Assembly (NCBI GenBank): GCA_003166055.1
Contig: PMWR01000357.1
Coordinates: forward strand, 942 to 16,165
Origin: Acidobacteriaceae bacterium
Lineage (GTDB): Bacteria; Acidobacteriota; Terriglobia; Terriglobales; Acidobacteriaceae
Length of the DNA stretch: 15,224 bases
Direction: 5' to 3'
The notes below the pieces were generated by a model that saw nothing but the letters and a program-made list of their open reading frames with translations, made no database searches and had not been told where the DNA came from. Positions 7,539-13,665 of the stretch are shown one piece after another. The position numbers and the translations under genes are program-made. How positions within the stretch are numbered: the first letter of the stretch is position 1; each line of letters opens with the position of its first letter.

Positions 7539-8087
7539 TTACGGGAGGTATTTCGCCGGGACGGGGTCGGCGGGGGTCTCGGCTTGCCAGAGGATTTCGA
7601 TGACTTGCCAGCGCTTGCCGTCGAAGACGGCCTGAATGCTGTTGATGCCGCGGTCGAGAACTTTGCCTTCGGGGGGCTTGCCTTCGGGGGTGGTGCGGGT
7701 TTCGTAGGTGCTCCAGAGGTGGGCCATGTGGGCCCAGGATTCGGTGCGGACCTTGACCTGATGCTCGTAAAAGACGGCGCTGCCGCGCTTGGCCACGGCG
7801 TCGATCCAGCCGTCGACGGTGAGGAGGACGGGGGTGGCCGTGCCGTCGGCGGCGATGCGGATGGGGATGAGGCGGGCGTCGGGGAGAAAAAGCTGGCGGA
7901 AGCAGGTGCGGTCCTTGTCGGCGGGGCCGCTGACCGCGGCGTCAATGGCCGAGATGAGCTGGTCGAGCGCGGCGGTGGGGGGACAGGCGGGGATTGCGGC
8001 TGTGATTTGGGGTTCGGGCTCCTGCGCACGGAGAGCGGGGGCGAGGACGGCGGCGGTGAGGGCGAGGAAAAGTAAGGTGCGGCGCAT
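7539..8087 (-). CDS. Exported NTF2/SnoaL-like (DUF4440-type) protein
   Basis: Seen: 182 residues from ATG at 8087. The frame is open further upstream, but that stretch encodes shadow sequence from other features. MRRTLLFLALTAAVLAPALRAQ is a clear signal peptide with an ALRA-Q type cleavage site, so the start is placed here. The mature part has the cone-fold layout of SnoaL/NTF2-like proteins: helix ALDQLISAIDAAVSGPADKD, then LFLPDARLIPIRIAADG, helix VDGWIDAVAKRG, strands VFYEHQVKVRTESWAHMAHLWSTYETR, and the final RWQVIEILWQAE strand. Such proteins bind small ligands or act as small hydrolases or isomerases. No catalytic residues can be assigned. Confidence 0.72.
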   Translation of the reverse strand: MRRTLLFLALTAAVLAPALRAQEPEPQITAAIPACPPTAALDQLISAIDAAVSGPADKDRTCFRQLFLPDARLIPIRIAADGTATPVLLTVDGWIDAVAKRGSAVFYEHQVKVRTESWAHMAHLWSTYETRTTPEGKPPEGKVLDRGINSIQAVFDGKRWQVIEILWQAETPADPVPAKYLP

Positions 8088-8140
8088 GGGGGGATTGTAT
8101 CGAAATCGCTTGTGCAGGCGCCGAATCCGGGGCCAAGATG

Positions 8141-8332
8141 CTACTTCTTCGAAAACTTTTCGTAAACGAATTGCATGGCCGCGAGGCTCGGATCTTCGTG
8201 GCCCGCAGCGGAGGCTTTCAGGTGCCCCTCGATGAATGCGCCGGCGAATTGGCCTGGAGTGATGCCCAGAGCCTCGGCTTCCGCTCGGATTTGCGCTTCC
8301 TTTTCCGGATCGAGATCGACTGAAATGCTCAT
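8141..8332 (-). CDS. Orphan ribbon-helix-helix protein (CopG/antitoxin-like)
   Basis: Seen: 63 residues. The start is placed at ATG 8332 rather than ATG 8353 because AGAGGA sits eight bases upstream and the protein then begins MSISVDLDPEKE, a typical N-terminal beta strand of ribbon-helix-helix DNA-binding proteins. Helices follow in EAQIRAEAEALGITPGQFAGAFIEGHL. The charged C-terminal tail ends in KFSKK. Antitoxins of this class repress their own operon and neutralise a toxin, but no toxin gene adjoins it. Downstream is the start of the NTF2-like gene, and upstream is the divergent RelB/RelE-type pair. It could be a lone regulator or a remnant of a lost toxin-antitoxin pair. Confidence 0.65.
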   Translation of the reverse strand: MSISVDLDPEKEAQIRAEAEALGITPGQFAGAFIEGHLKASAAGHEDPSLAAMQFVYEKFSKK

Positions 8333-8407
8333 GGCCAGCGTCCTCTGCTTCATTATCGGATGAATGACGGGGCCAGGGAAGGGCGGTTGGCGGCGATTTT
8401 ACGCGCT

Positions 8408-8443
8408 CCCAGGTCTCAAAGGCGAGACCTGGGGCACCCGGCG
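8408..8443. repeat. 36-bp palindromic repeat, left copy flanking the toxin-antitoxin pair
   Basis: CCCAGGTCTC (8408-8417), loop AAAGGC and GAGACCTGGG (8424-8433) make a perfect 10-bp stem. It is followed by GCACCCGGCG. It differs at one base from the copy at 9031-9066 and in one loop base from the interrupted copy in ftsK. There is no T-run. It lies upstream of the candidate toxin-antitoxin promoter. Confidence 0.92.
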
Positions 8444-8454
8444 CCCGGGCGCTC

Positions 8455-8484
8455 TTGGCGAGCGGCCGGACGTTGCGATACAAT
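8455..8484 (+). promoter_or_regulatory. Candidate promoter of the toxin-antitoxin operon
   Basis: TTGGCG (8455-8460) and TACAAT (8479-8484) are spaced 18 bp apart, 29 bases before the GTG start of the antitoxin. The match to a sigma-70-type promoter is reasonable but unproven. Confidence 0.45.
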
Positions 8485-8498
8485 GAATACACGTATCC
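8485..8498 (+). promoter_or_regulatory. Candidate antitoxin operator
   Basis: GAATACACGTATCC contains the inverted repeat ATAC-AC-GTAT, placed between the candidate -10 box and the ribosome site. Ribbon-helix-helix antitoxins usually bind such short palindromes to repress their own operon. The assignment rests on position and symmetry only. Confidence 0.4.
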
Positions 8499-8513
8499 AC
8501 TCTGGAGGTGGTT

Positions 8514-8741
8514 GTGGCTACTTCAATCAGGCTTGCGCCGGAAATCTCGAACCGGCTGGATCGGCTGGCCGCCAGGACGGGGCGGACAAAGGCCTTCTAT
8601 CTGCGTGAGATCATTGAAAGCGGCATCGGCGAGATGGAGGATTACTACTTGGCCGCGGCGACGCTGGAGCGGGTCCGCAAGGGCAAGGAGCGCGTCTACT
8701 CCGCGGCTGCGGTAAGGAACGACCTTGGCCTGGACGATTGA
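8514..8741 (+). CDS. RelB-type ribbon-helix-helix antitoxin
   Basis: This would neutralise the RelE-type toxin encoded next and autorepress the operon. Seen: 75 residues. GTG at 8514 is chosen because GGAGG (8504-8508) lies five bases upstream. GTG at 8508 would overlap that site. The N-terminal MATSIRLAPEISNRLDRLAARTGRTKAFYLREII is a textbook ribbon-helix-helix: a short beta strand and two helices with the T-G-R-T-K turn. The C-terminal YLAAATLERVRKGKERVYSAAAVRNDLGLDD is the toxin-wrapping tail seen in RelB-family proteins. The gene ends inside the toxin gene (17-base overlap), implying translational coupling. Confidence 0.88.
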   Translation: MATSIRLAPEISNRLDRLAARTGRTKAFYLREIIESGIGEMEDYYLAAATLERVRKGKERVYSAAAVRNDLGLDD

Positions 8742-8991
8742 GTACGCGGAGACCGCGAAGAAGCAACTGAGAAAGCTGGACAAACTCGCGGCCCGGCGCA
8801 TTGTCGACTTCATGGATGAGTGTGTTGCTCCTAGCGACGATCCGCGCGAGTTGGGCAAAGCTCTCAAGGGCTCTCTTGGCTATCTATGGCGCTACCGCGT
8901 GGGCGACTACCGCGTCCTTTGCGACATTCAAGACGGGGTGCTGACGGTTCTGGTTTTGCAGATTGGTAATCGGCGGGAAGTCTGTCGGTGA
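8725..8991 (+). CDS. RelE/ParE-family toxin with Cys in place of the C-terminal Tyr
   Basis: RelE-type toxins cut mRNA in the ribosomal A site, and ParE relatives poison gyrase. Seen: 88 residues from TTG at 8725. The protein start MAWTIEYAETAKKQLRKLDKLAARRI fits the family so well that the weak TTG start is accepted, and translation is coupled by overlap with the antitoxin. The core LWRYRVGDYRVLCDIQDGVLTVLVLQIGNRREVCR carries R63 and R83, matching the usual catalytic arginines. Position 87 is Cys, where RelE proteins typically have Tyr (usual ending GHRRxVYR). The His of GHR is Asn here. The length is normal, so it is not truncated, but activity may be altered. Confidence 0.88.
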   Translation: MAWTIEYAETAKKQLRKLDKLAARRIVDFMDECVAPSDDPRELGKALKGSLGYLWRYRVGDYRVLCDIQDGVLTVLVLQIGNRREVCR

Positions 8992-9030
8992 AGCGTTACT
9001 TCTCTTCGATGGAGAAGGCCGCTGTGAAAA

Positions 9031-9066
9031 CCCAGGTTTCAAAGGCGAGACCTGGGGCACCCGGCG
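9031..9066. repeat. 36-bp palindromic repeat, right copy flanking the toxin-antitoxin pair
   Basis: CCCAGGTTTC (9031-9040), loop AAAGGC, GAGACCTGGG (9047-9056) and tail GCACCCGGCG. It is identical to the 8408 copy except for one C-to-T change that leaves a G-T wobble in the stem. It lies between the convergent ends of the toxin gene (8991) and the methyltransferase gene (9070). A role as bidirectional terminator is possible, though there is no T-run. Confidence 0.92.
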
Positions 9067-9069
9067 TAA

Positions 9070-9951
9070 TCAAGCAAACCGTCCGCAGTTGGAAATGAGC
9101 AGTTCGTATTTCTTCTCGTGGTGAGTATTCTTCATCGGAACTCGCTCAATCTGGAAGCCGTGGCTATTCGCCATTTCTATAACCTCGGGGCAGTCGTCGT
9201 AGGTCATCAGTACAATTCCGGCGGCGCGGCCAAGCAGGTCAAACAATGCGAGGTGATCGAGTTCGCTATGCTTGTAAAGTCTGCGACCAGCCCGCTTGCC
9301 GTTTCCGGCGGTGTAGGGCGGGTCGATAAAGAAGGCTACGTCTTGCTGGCCTATATAGCGATTGATAAGAGCAAAAGCGTCTCCTTCGATGAAATCAATC
9401 GCGGAGCGAAGAGAGTACAACGCTCTAAGTCGTTTCACGAGCGTTTCGGGATACCATCTGGATGCAACGCCGTGGCCATTTTCGCCAACTTTCATAAGGC
9501 TTGCCCCAGGAGCTAGGATTCCGCCACGAAAGGTTCTGTTTCTAAGCAAAACTTGGAACGCACGATCGACTCCAGATCTTGGACCGCGGCTCAACTCTTT
9601 GAGAACGTTGTCTCTCGACATGGGAAAAGTCATAATCCTGCGACTCAGGAGCTCTTCCTGCGAACTGAACACGCATTTCCACACTGCACTGACGTCGGGA
9701 TCAAGCTCTCCGAGTACAATTCGGTCTACGATTCCTTCGCCCAGCATCCCCAAGGGCACACTTGCACCGCCCGCAAACGGATCGACAAGCGTATTCAGCG
9801 GCTTCTTGCGACGCCGTAGCCACGCCGAAATCGTTGGCACAAGCCATGTCTTCCCCCCCGGATAACGAAAAGGGGAGACCTGGCGGACGGACGCAACATT
9901 TACAATGCGTGCATCGAATTGAAGTTCATTTTGGGAAACGAGAGTTGCCAT
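9070..9951 (-). CDS. Dam-class DNA N6-adenine methyltransferase (restriction-modification partner)
   Basis: This transfers a methyl group from S-adenosylmethionine to adenine N6, protecting the host's own sites from the divergent endonuclease. Seen: 293 residues. The SAM-binding motif PFRYPGGK is at 27-34 and motif I DPFAGGASV at 57-65. An RNRTFRGGI segment lies at 137-145. The catalytic DPPYTAG motif begins at residue 210. This order is that of the alpha-type Dam/MTase D12 family. Length is usual. ATG at 9951 overlaps the endonuclease ATG (9950) on the other strand. No clear ribosome site precedes it, so the transcript may be leaderless or start close to the gene. The line 9661-9720 has 31 of 60 G/C, below the core genes. 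Target sequence unknown. Confidence 0.92.
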   Translation of the reverse strand: MATLVSQNELQFDARIVNVASVRQVSPFRYPGGKTWLVPTISAWLRRRKKPLNTLVDPFAGGASVPLGMLGEGIVDRIVLGELDPDVSAVWKCVFSSQEELLSRRIMTFPMSRDNVLKELSRGPRSGVDRAFQVLLRNRTFRGGILAPGASLMKVGENGHGVASRWYPETLVKRLRALYSLRSAIDFIEGDAFALINRYIGQQDVAFFIDPPYTAGNGKRAGRRLYKHSELDHLALFDLLGRAAGIVLMTYDDCPEVIEMANSHGFQIERVPMKNTHHEKKYELLISNCGRFA

Positions 9952-10768
9952 GGCGCTTTTGCAAATCGGCGAAGTCTTCGGTCATGATACCGCGGTTCCG
10001 GTCACACGTCCTACGCAAAAATTACATCCTTGTCCCTTTAGGGGAAACGATTGCGCCAAGGGGGGCAAAACGGACCCCTTAGGAATCTGCTCTCTTACGG
10101 AGGGAAGGGTTGCGACAGTGGTTTGTCCGGTTCGATTCCTTGAGGGGGGCATCATGTTCCGTGATGCAGCCAGGATCGCGTTCGGCGAGGGCATTACATG
10201 CGCAGCTGTGCCGGAGGTTAGGGTTCTCGAGGTGCTGAGAGAAGGAAAGCGCAAGAAGATTGGAAAGGTCGATTTCCTTCTTACGCGGGTCGAAGGGGGC
10301 AAAGCTGTTGATTTTGCGGCTCTTGAGGTGCAGGCGGTCTACATCTCTGGAAAGACCATTCGTCCTGCTTTCGATCAATATGTGCGCACTGGCGTTCTGA
10401 CTGACGCTGGAAAGCGCCGACCCGACTTCCGGTCCTCCGCACAAAAGAGGCTGATGCCACAGCTTGCGCTCAAGGTTCCCATCTTCCGGCGTTGGGGAAA
10501 GAGTTTTTTTGTTGCAACGGATAGTACATTTTTCTCTGAGCTTCCCACGATGAATCCGCAGTCCGCGGGCAACGGCGAGGTCACTTGGCTCAGCTATGAT
10601 TTTGAGCGACAGAGCGAGGGCGGCTATCGTATGCGGCCGCCGAAAGTCGTTCACACTCTTTGGGATGACGTCGAAACTGCACTTCGCGAAGGGAAAGCAC
10701 CGGAAAAATCAGAGCTTTTGGCGCAACTGACGGAGAGCGCGATGAAGCTCCAATCCTTCACAACCTGA
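9950..10768 (+). CDS. NotI-family type II restriction endonuclease
   Basis: This predicted enzyme cuts unmodified DNA at a site protected by the adjacent methyltransferase. Seen: 272 residues from ATG at 9950, with GAGAG about five bases upstream. The layout follows NotI. An N-terminal block GEVFGHD is followed by four cysteines at 28 (HPCPF), 35, 47 and 59 (VVCPVRF), which matches NotI's iron-binding Cys4 domain. The nuclease core is GKVDFLLT with D108, then ALEVQAVYISG with E126 and Q128, the D...ExQ set of NotI's PD-(D/E)XK fold. The gene is shorter than NotI (about 380 residues), mostly by lack of C-terminal sequence. It converges on the RNase J gene with a 16-bp gap. It contains one GCGGCCGC sequence (10633-10640). 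Confidence 0.78.
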   Translation: MALLQIGEVFGHDTAVPVTRPTQKLHPCPFRGNDCAKGGKTDPLGICSLTEGRVATVVCPVRFLEGGIMFRDAARIAFGEGITCAAVPEVRVLEVLREGKRKKIGKVDFLLTRVEGGKAVDFAALEVQAVYISGKTIRPAFDQYVRTGVLTDAGKRRPDFRSSAQKRLMPQLALKVPIFRRWGKSFFVATDSTFFSELPTMNPQSAGNGEVTWLSYDFERQSEGGYRMRPPKVVHTLWDDVETALREGKAPEKSELLAQLTESAMKLQSFTT

Positions 10769-10784
10769 TTCCACAGTTTCGTTC

Positions 10785-12440
10785 TCAAATCTCGAGGATG
10801 ACGGGCATGATCATGGGGCGGCGGCCGGTGGTTTTCTGGATCAGGCGCTTCAACTCGGCGCGGACTTTTTCCTTGACCATGCCGTAGTCGGATTTCTGCT
10901 CGATGCTTAGGGAGTCGAGGGTGCTGAGGACAACTTCGCGGGCCTGGTCGGTGATGTCTGCGCCGCCAAAGCCGCGCATGATGACTTCAGGCTGCTGGTC
11001 TACCTTGCCGGTGCGCTTGTTGATGGCGAGAACCGCCAGAACAATGCCGTCTTCCGAGAGAATGCGGCGATCCTTGATGACCAGGTCTTCAACAACGTCA
11101 ATCGAGGAGCCGGAGTCGATGAGGATGCGGCCGGCGGTGACTTTGTCCTTCTTGCGGGCGTCGGTTTTATCCATTTCAAGCACGTCGCCGTCTTCAATCA
11201 CGATGGCGTGCTCGACGGCGCCGGTCTCCATGGCCACGCGGGCATGCTTCTGGAGGTTGCGGTAGTCGCCGTGGACGGGAATGAAGTACTTGGGGCGGAC
11301 GAGGTTGATGAGCAGGCGCTGTTCTTCCTGCGCGCCGTGTCCGCTGACGTGAATGAGGCCGTTGGCGCCGTCGTCGCAGACGACAATGGCGTCGCGGCGA
11401 TAGAGATGGTCGATGACGCGGAAGATGCTCTTCTCGTTGCCGGGAATGATGCGGGAGCTGAGGATGACGGTGTCGCCGGCGTCGATGTGGGCGTGGCGAT
11501 GGTTGTCGACCGCTGCGCGGCTGAGGGCGGACATCGGCTCGCCTTGCGTGCCGCTGATGAGGATCATCAACTGCTCGGGCGAGAAGTCGCGCACCTGGCC
11601 GGGATTGATGATGAGGCCCTGGGGAATCTCGATGTAGCCGAGGTCCTGAGCGATCTCAGTGCTCTCCATCATGGAGCGGCCGACGATGGCGACCTTGCGG
11701 CCGTGCTTGCGAGCCAGCTCAAGGGCGATACGGATGCGATAGATGGAGGACGAGAAGCAGGTGAAGAAGAGCTTCTTTTTGGTCTGCGAGAAGACTTCGT
11801 CGAGACGGGGAATGACGGCGCGTTCGCTGGGTGTGTAGCCGGAGCGCTCGACGTTGGTCGAGTCCTGAAGCAGGGCCAGGACGCCGCGCTTGCCGTATTC
11901 GGCGAAGGTGTGGAGATCGAAGGCGTGGCCGTCGATGGGGGAGAGATCGATCTTGAAGTCGCCGGTATGGATGACGACGCCGACGGGGGTTTCAATGGCC
12001 AGGGCTACGCAATCGACCAGCGAGTGAGTGACGCGGATGGGCTCGATGGTGAAAGGGCCGAGGGCGAATTTTTCTTTCGGCGTGATTTCGACGAGGGTGG
12101 TTTCGTCGAGGAGGTGATGCTCTTCAAGCTTGCCCTCGACGTAGGCCAGGGTGAACTCGGTGGCATAGACGGGGACTTTTAGCTCGGAGAGAATCCACGG
12201 CAGGCCGCCGATGTGGTCCTCATGGCCGTGGGTGAGGATGATGGCGCGGACATGCTGTTTGTTTTCAATGAGGTAGGTGATATCGGGAACAACGATATCC
12301 ACGCCGAGAAGTTCCGACTCAGGGAACATCAAACCGGCGTCGATCACGATAATGTCGTCTTCCCAGCGGAGCGCGAGGCAGTTCATACCGAATTCGCCAA
12401 GGCCGCCGAGGGGGATAATTTTCAGTTTTTTCGTTTGCAT
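10785..12440 (-). CDS. rnj: Ribonuclease J
   Basis: This is a metallo-beta-lactamase-fold RNase with endonuclease and 5'-to-3' exonuclease activity in mRNA decay and rRNA maturation, in the cytoplasm. Seen: 551 residues from ATG at 12440. The motif HGHEDH (H71, H73, D75, H76) supplies zinc ligands. H139 in RVTHSLVD and D161 in HTGDFKID follow. The beta-CASP region has DSTNVERSGYTPSE, then the FSSSIYRI and GRSMM motifs, then ISGTQGEPMSALSR. HGDYRNLQKHA is the C-terminal metal-site histidine motif. A C-terminal domain ending in RRPMIMPVILEI completes it. Length (about 550) is normal, so it should be active. It is divergent from the MDR gene across a 197-bp gap with tandem microrepeats. Confidence 0.97.
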   Translation of the reverse strand: MQTKKLKIIPLGGLGEFGMNCLALRWEDDIIVIDAGLMFPESELLGVDIVVPDITYLIENKQHVRAIILTHGHEDHIGGLPWILSELKVPVYATEFTLAYVEGKLEEHHLLDETTLVEITPKEKFALGPFTIEPIRVTHSLVDCVALAIETPVGVVIHTGDFKIDLSPIDGHAFDLHTFAEYGKRGVLALLQDSTNVERSGYTPSERAVIPRLDEVFSQTKKKLFFTCFSSSIYRIRIALELARKHGRKVAIVGRSMMESTEIAQDLGYIEIPQGLIINPGQVRDFSPEQLMILISGTQGEPMSALSRAAVDNHRHAHIDAGDTVILSSRIIPGNEKSIFRVIDHLYRRDAIVVCDDGANGLIHVSGHGAQEEQRLLINLVRPKYFIPVHGDYRNLQKHARVAMETGAVEHAIVIEDGDVLEMDKTDARKKDKVTAGRILIDSGSSIDVVEDLVIKDRRILSEDGIVLAVLAINKRTGKVDQQPEVIMRGFGGADITDQAREVVLSTLDSLSIEQKSDYGMVKEKVRAELKRLIQKTTGRRPMIMPVILEI

Positions 12441-12476
12441 CTGTCGTATTCGATGGTAGCACCGAGAGGCAGTGAA

Positions 12477-12507
12477 TAGTGGTTAGTGGCTAGTGGTTAG
12501 TGGTTAG
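12477..12507. repeat. Heptamer tandem repeat (TAGTGGT)
   Basis: Four perfect-phase units TAGTGGT, TAGTGGC, TAGTGGT, TAGTGGT followed by TAG. It lies in the divergent gap between the RNase J start (12440) and the MDR start (12638). A 7-bp period could slip during replication. Confidence 0.9.
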
Positions 12508-12522
12508 GGAACAGGAACCAAG

Positions 12523-12570
12523 GGACTGAGTGACTGATGGACTGAGGGACTGAGGGGCTGCGGGACTGAG
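12523..12570. repeat. Octamer tandem repeat (GGACTGAG)
   Basis: Six 8-bp units in phase: GGACTGAG at 12523, 12539, 12547 and 12563, with variants TGACTGAT at 12531 and GGGCTGCG at 12555. It lies in the same divergent gap as the heptamer array and ends 67 bp before the MDR start. Confidence 0.88.
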
Positions 12571-12637
12571 TGAGGAGGGATCAGGACTGGGTGCATCTTT
12601 GGCGGTTGAGACTCATCCAAAGCGAGCAGGAGGGCGT

Positions 12638-13630
12638 ATGCCTACGATCGTTCGTTTTCATGAGAATGGTGGACCGGAGAATTTGAAACTGGAGGAGCTT
12701 CCCACGCAAGAGCCCGGCAAGGGCGAGGTGAGGCTGCGGGTGAAGGCGCTGGGCCTGAACCGGGCCGAGTCGATGTTTTACCGCGGCCAGTATCTGGAGC
12801 AGGCGACGTTTCCTTCGCGGCTGGGGTATGAGGCTGCGGGCGTGGTGGAGGCGGTGGGCGAGGGTGTGGACGCTAAGTGGGTTGGGAAGCCGGCGGCTAC
12901 GATTCCGAACTTTCTGATGACTCAGTATGGGACTCTGGGCGAAGAGGCGGTCGTGCCCGTGGGGGCGCTGGCCGAGTATCCGGCGAATCTGACGGCGGAG
13001 CAGGCGGCGGCGATCTGGATGCAGTACCTGACGGCCTATGGCGCGCTGGTGCACTACGGCCAGGTGAAGGCGGGAGATTTTGTATCGATTCCGGCTGCTT
13101 CTTCGAGCGTGGGATTGGCGGCGATCCAGATTGTGCGGGATGCGGGCGGGACGGCGATTGCGGTGACGCGGACGTCGGCCAAGTGGGCCGAATTGCTGGA
13201 GCTTGGCGCGCAGCACGTGATTGTGAGCGAAGAAGAGGACTACGTTGCGCGCGTGAAGGAGATAACGGGAGGCAGGGGCGTGCGGCTGACGTTTGATCCG
13301 GTGGCGGGGCCGTTTGTAGAGAAGCTTGCAGATGCAGCGGCGCCGGGCGGGATCATCTTCCAGTATGGCGCGCTGTCGCTGGCGCCTACTCCGTTTCCGC
13401 TGTTTGTGGCTCTGACGAAGGGGCTGAGCATGCAGGGCTATACGTTGCGGGAGATTACGCAGGATGCTCATCAGCGAGAGGTCGCGGTGAAGTATGTTTT
13501 CGATCGGCTGGCGGATGGGCGGTTTGTGCCGAAGATCGCCAAGACGTTTTCGTTCAAGGATACGGTGGCGGCGTACAAGTACCTTGAGTCGAACCAGCAA
13601 GTGGGTAAGGTTGTGATTACGGTTCCGTGA
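12638..13630 (+). CDS. Zinc-free MDR oxidoreductase (quinone-oxidoreductase / enoyl-reductase type)
   Basis: This belongs to the medium-chain dehydrogenase/reductase superfamily and probably reduces quinones, enones or aldehydes with NADPH or NADH in the cytoplasm. Seen: 330 residues from ATG at 12638, with AGGAGG four bases upstream. The longer open frame from 12599 lacks such a site. The GroES-like N-terminal part runs from PTIVRFHENGGPENLKLEELP through NRAESMFYRGQY and FPSRLGYEAAGVV. The nucleotide-binding fold begins GDFVSIPAASSSVGLAAIQIV (153-159 as glycine loop), followed by AVTRTSAKWAELLELGAQHVI. The protein has no cysteine at all, so neither catalytic nor structural zinc sites exist. 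The substrate cannot be read from sequence. Confidence 0.9.
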   Translation: MPTIVRFHENGGPENLKLEELPTQEPGKGEVRLRVKALGLNRAESMFYRGQYLEQATFPSRLGYEAAGVVEAVGEGVDAKWVGKPAATIPNFLMTQYGTLGEEAVVPVGALAEYPANLTAEQAAAIWMQYLTAYGALVHYGQVKAGDFVSIPAASSSVGLAAIQIVRDAGGTAIAVTRTSAKWAELLELGAQHVIVSEEEDYVARVKEITGGRGVRLTFDPVAGPFVEKLADAAAPGGIIFQYGALSLAPTPFPLFVALTKGLSMQGYTLREITQDAHQREVAVKYVFDRLADGRFVPKIAKTFSFKDTVAAYKYLESNQQVGKVVITVP

Positions 13631-13638
13631 AAAAAGCA

Positions 13639-13661
13639 GGGAATAGGGAATAGGGATTAGG
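13639..13661. repeat. Heptamer repeat (GGGAATA) between convergent genes
   Basis: GGGAATA, GGGAATA, then GGGATTAGG lie in the 35-bp gap between the stops of the MDR gene and the Gfo/Idh/MocA gene. It is the longest of three occurrences of this heptamer in the window. Confidence 0.75.
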
Positions 13662-13665
13662 AAGA

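Noticed and set aside
12477..12570. CRISPR-like array
   Set aside because: Units of 7 and 8 bp without spacers are simple tandem repeats, and no cas genes are present.
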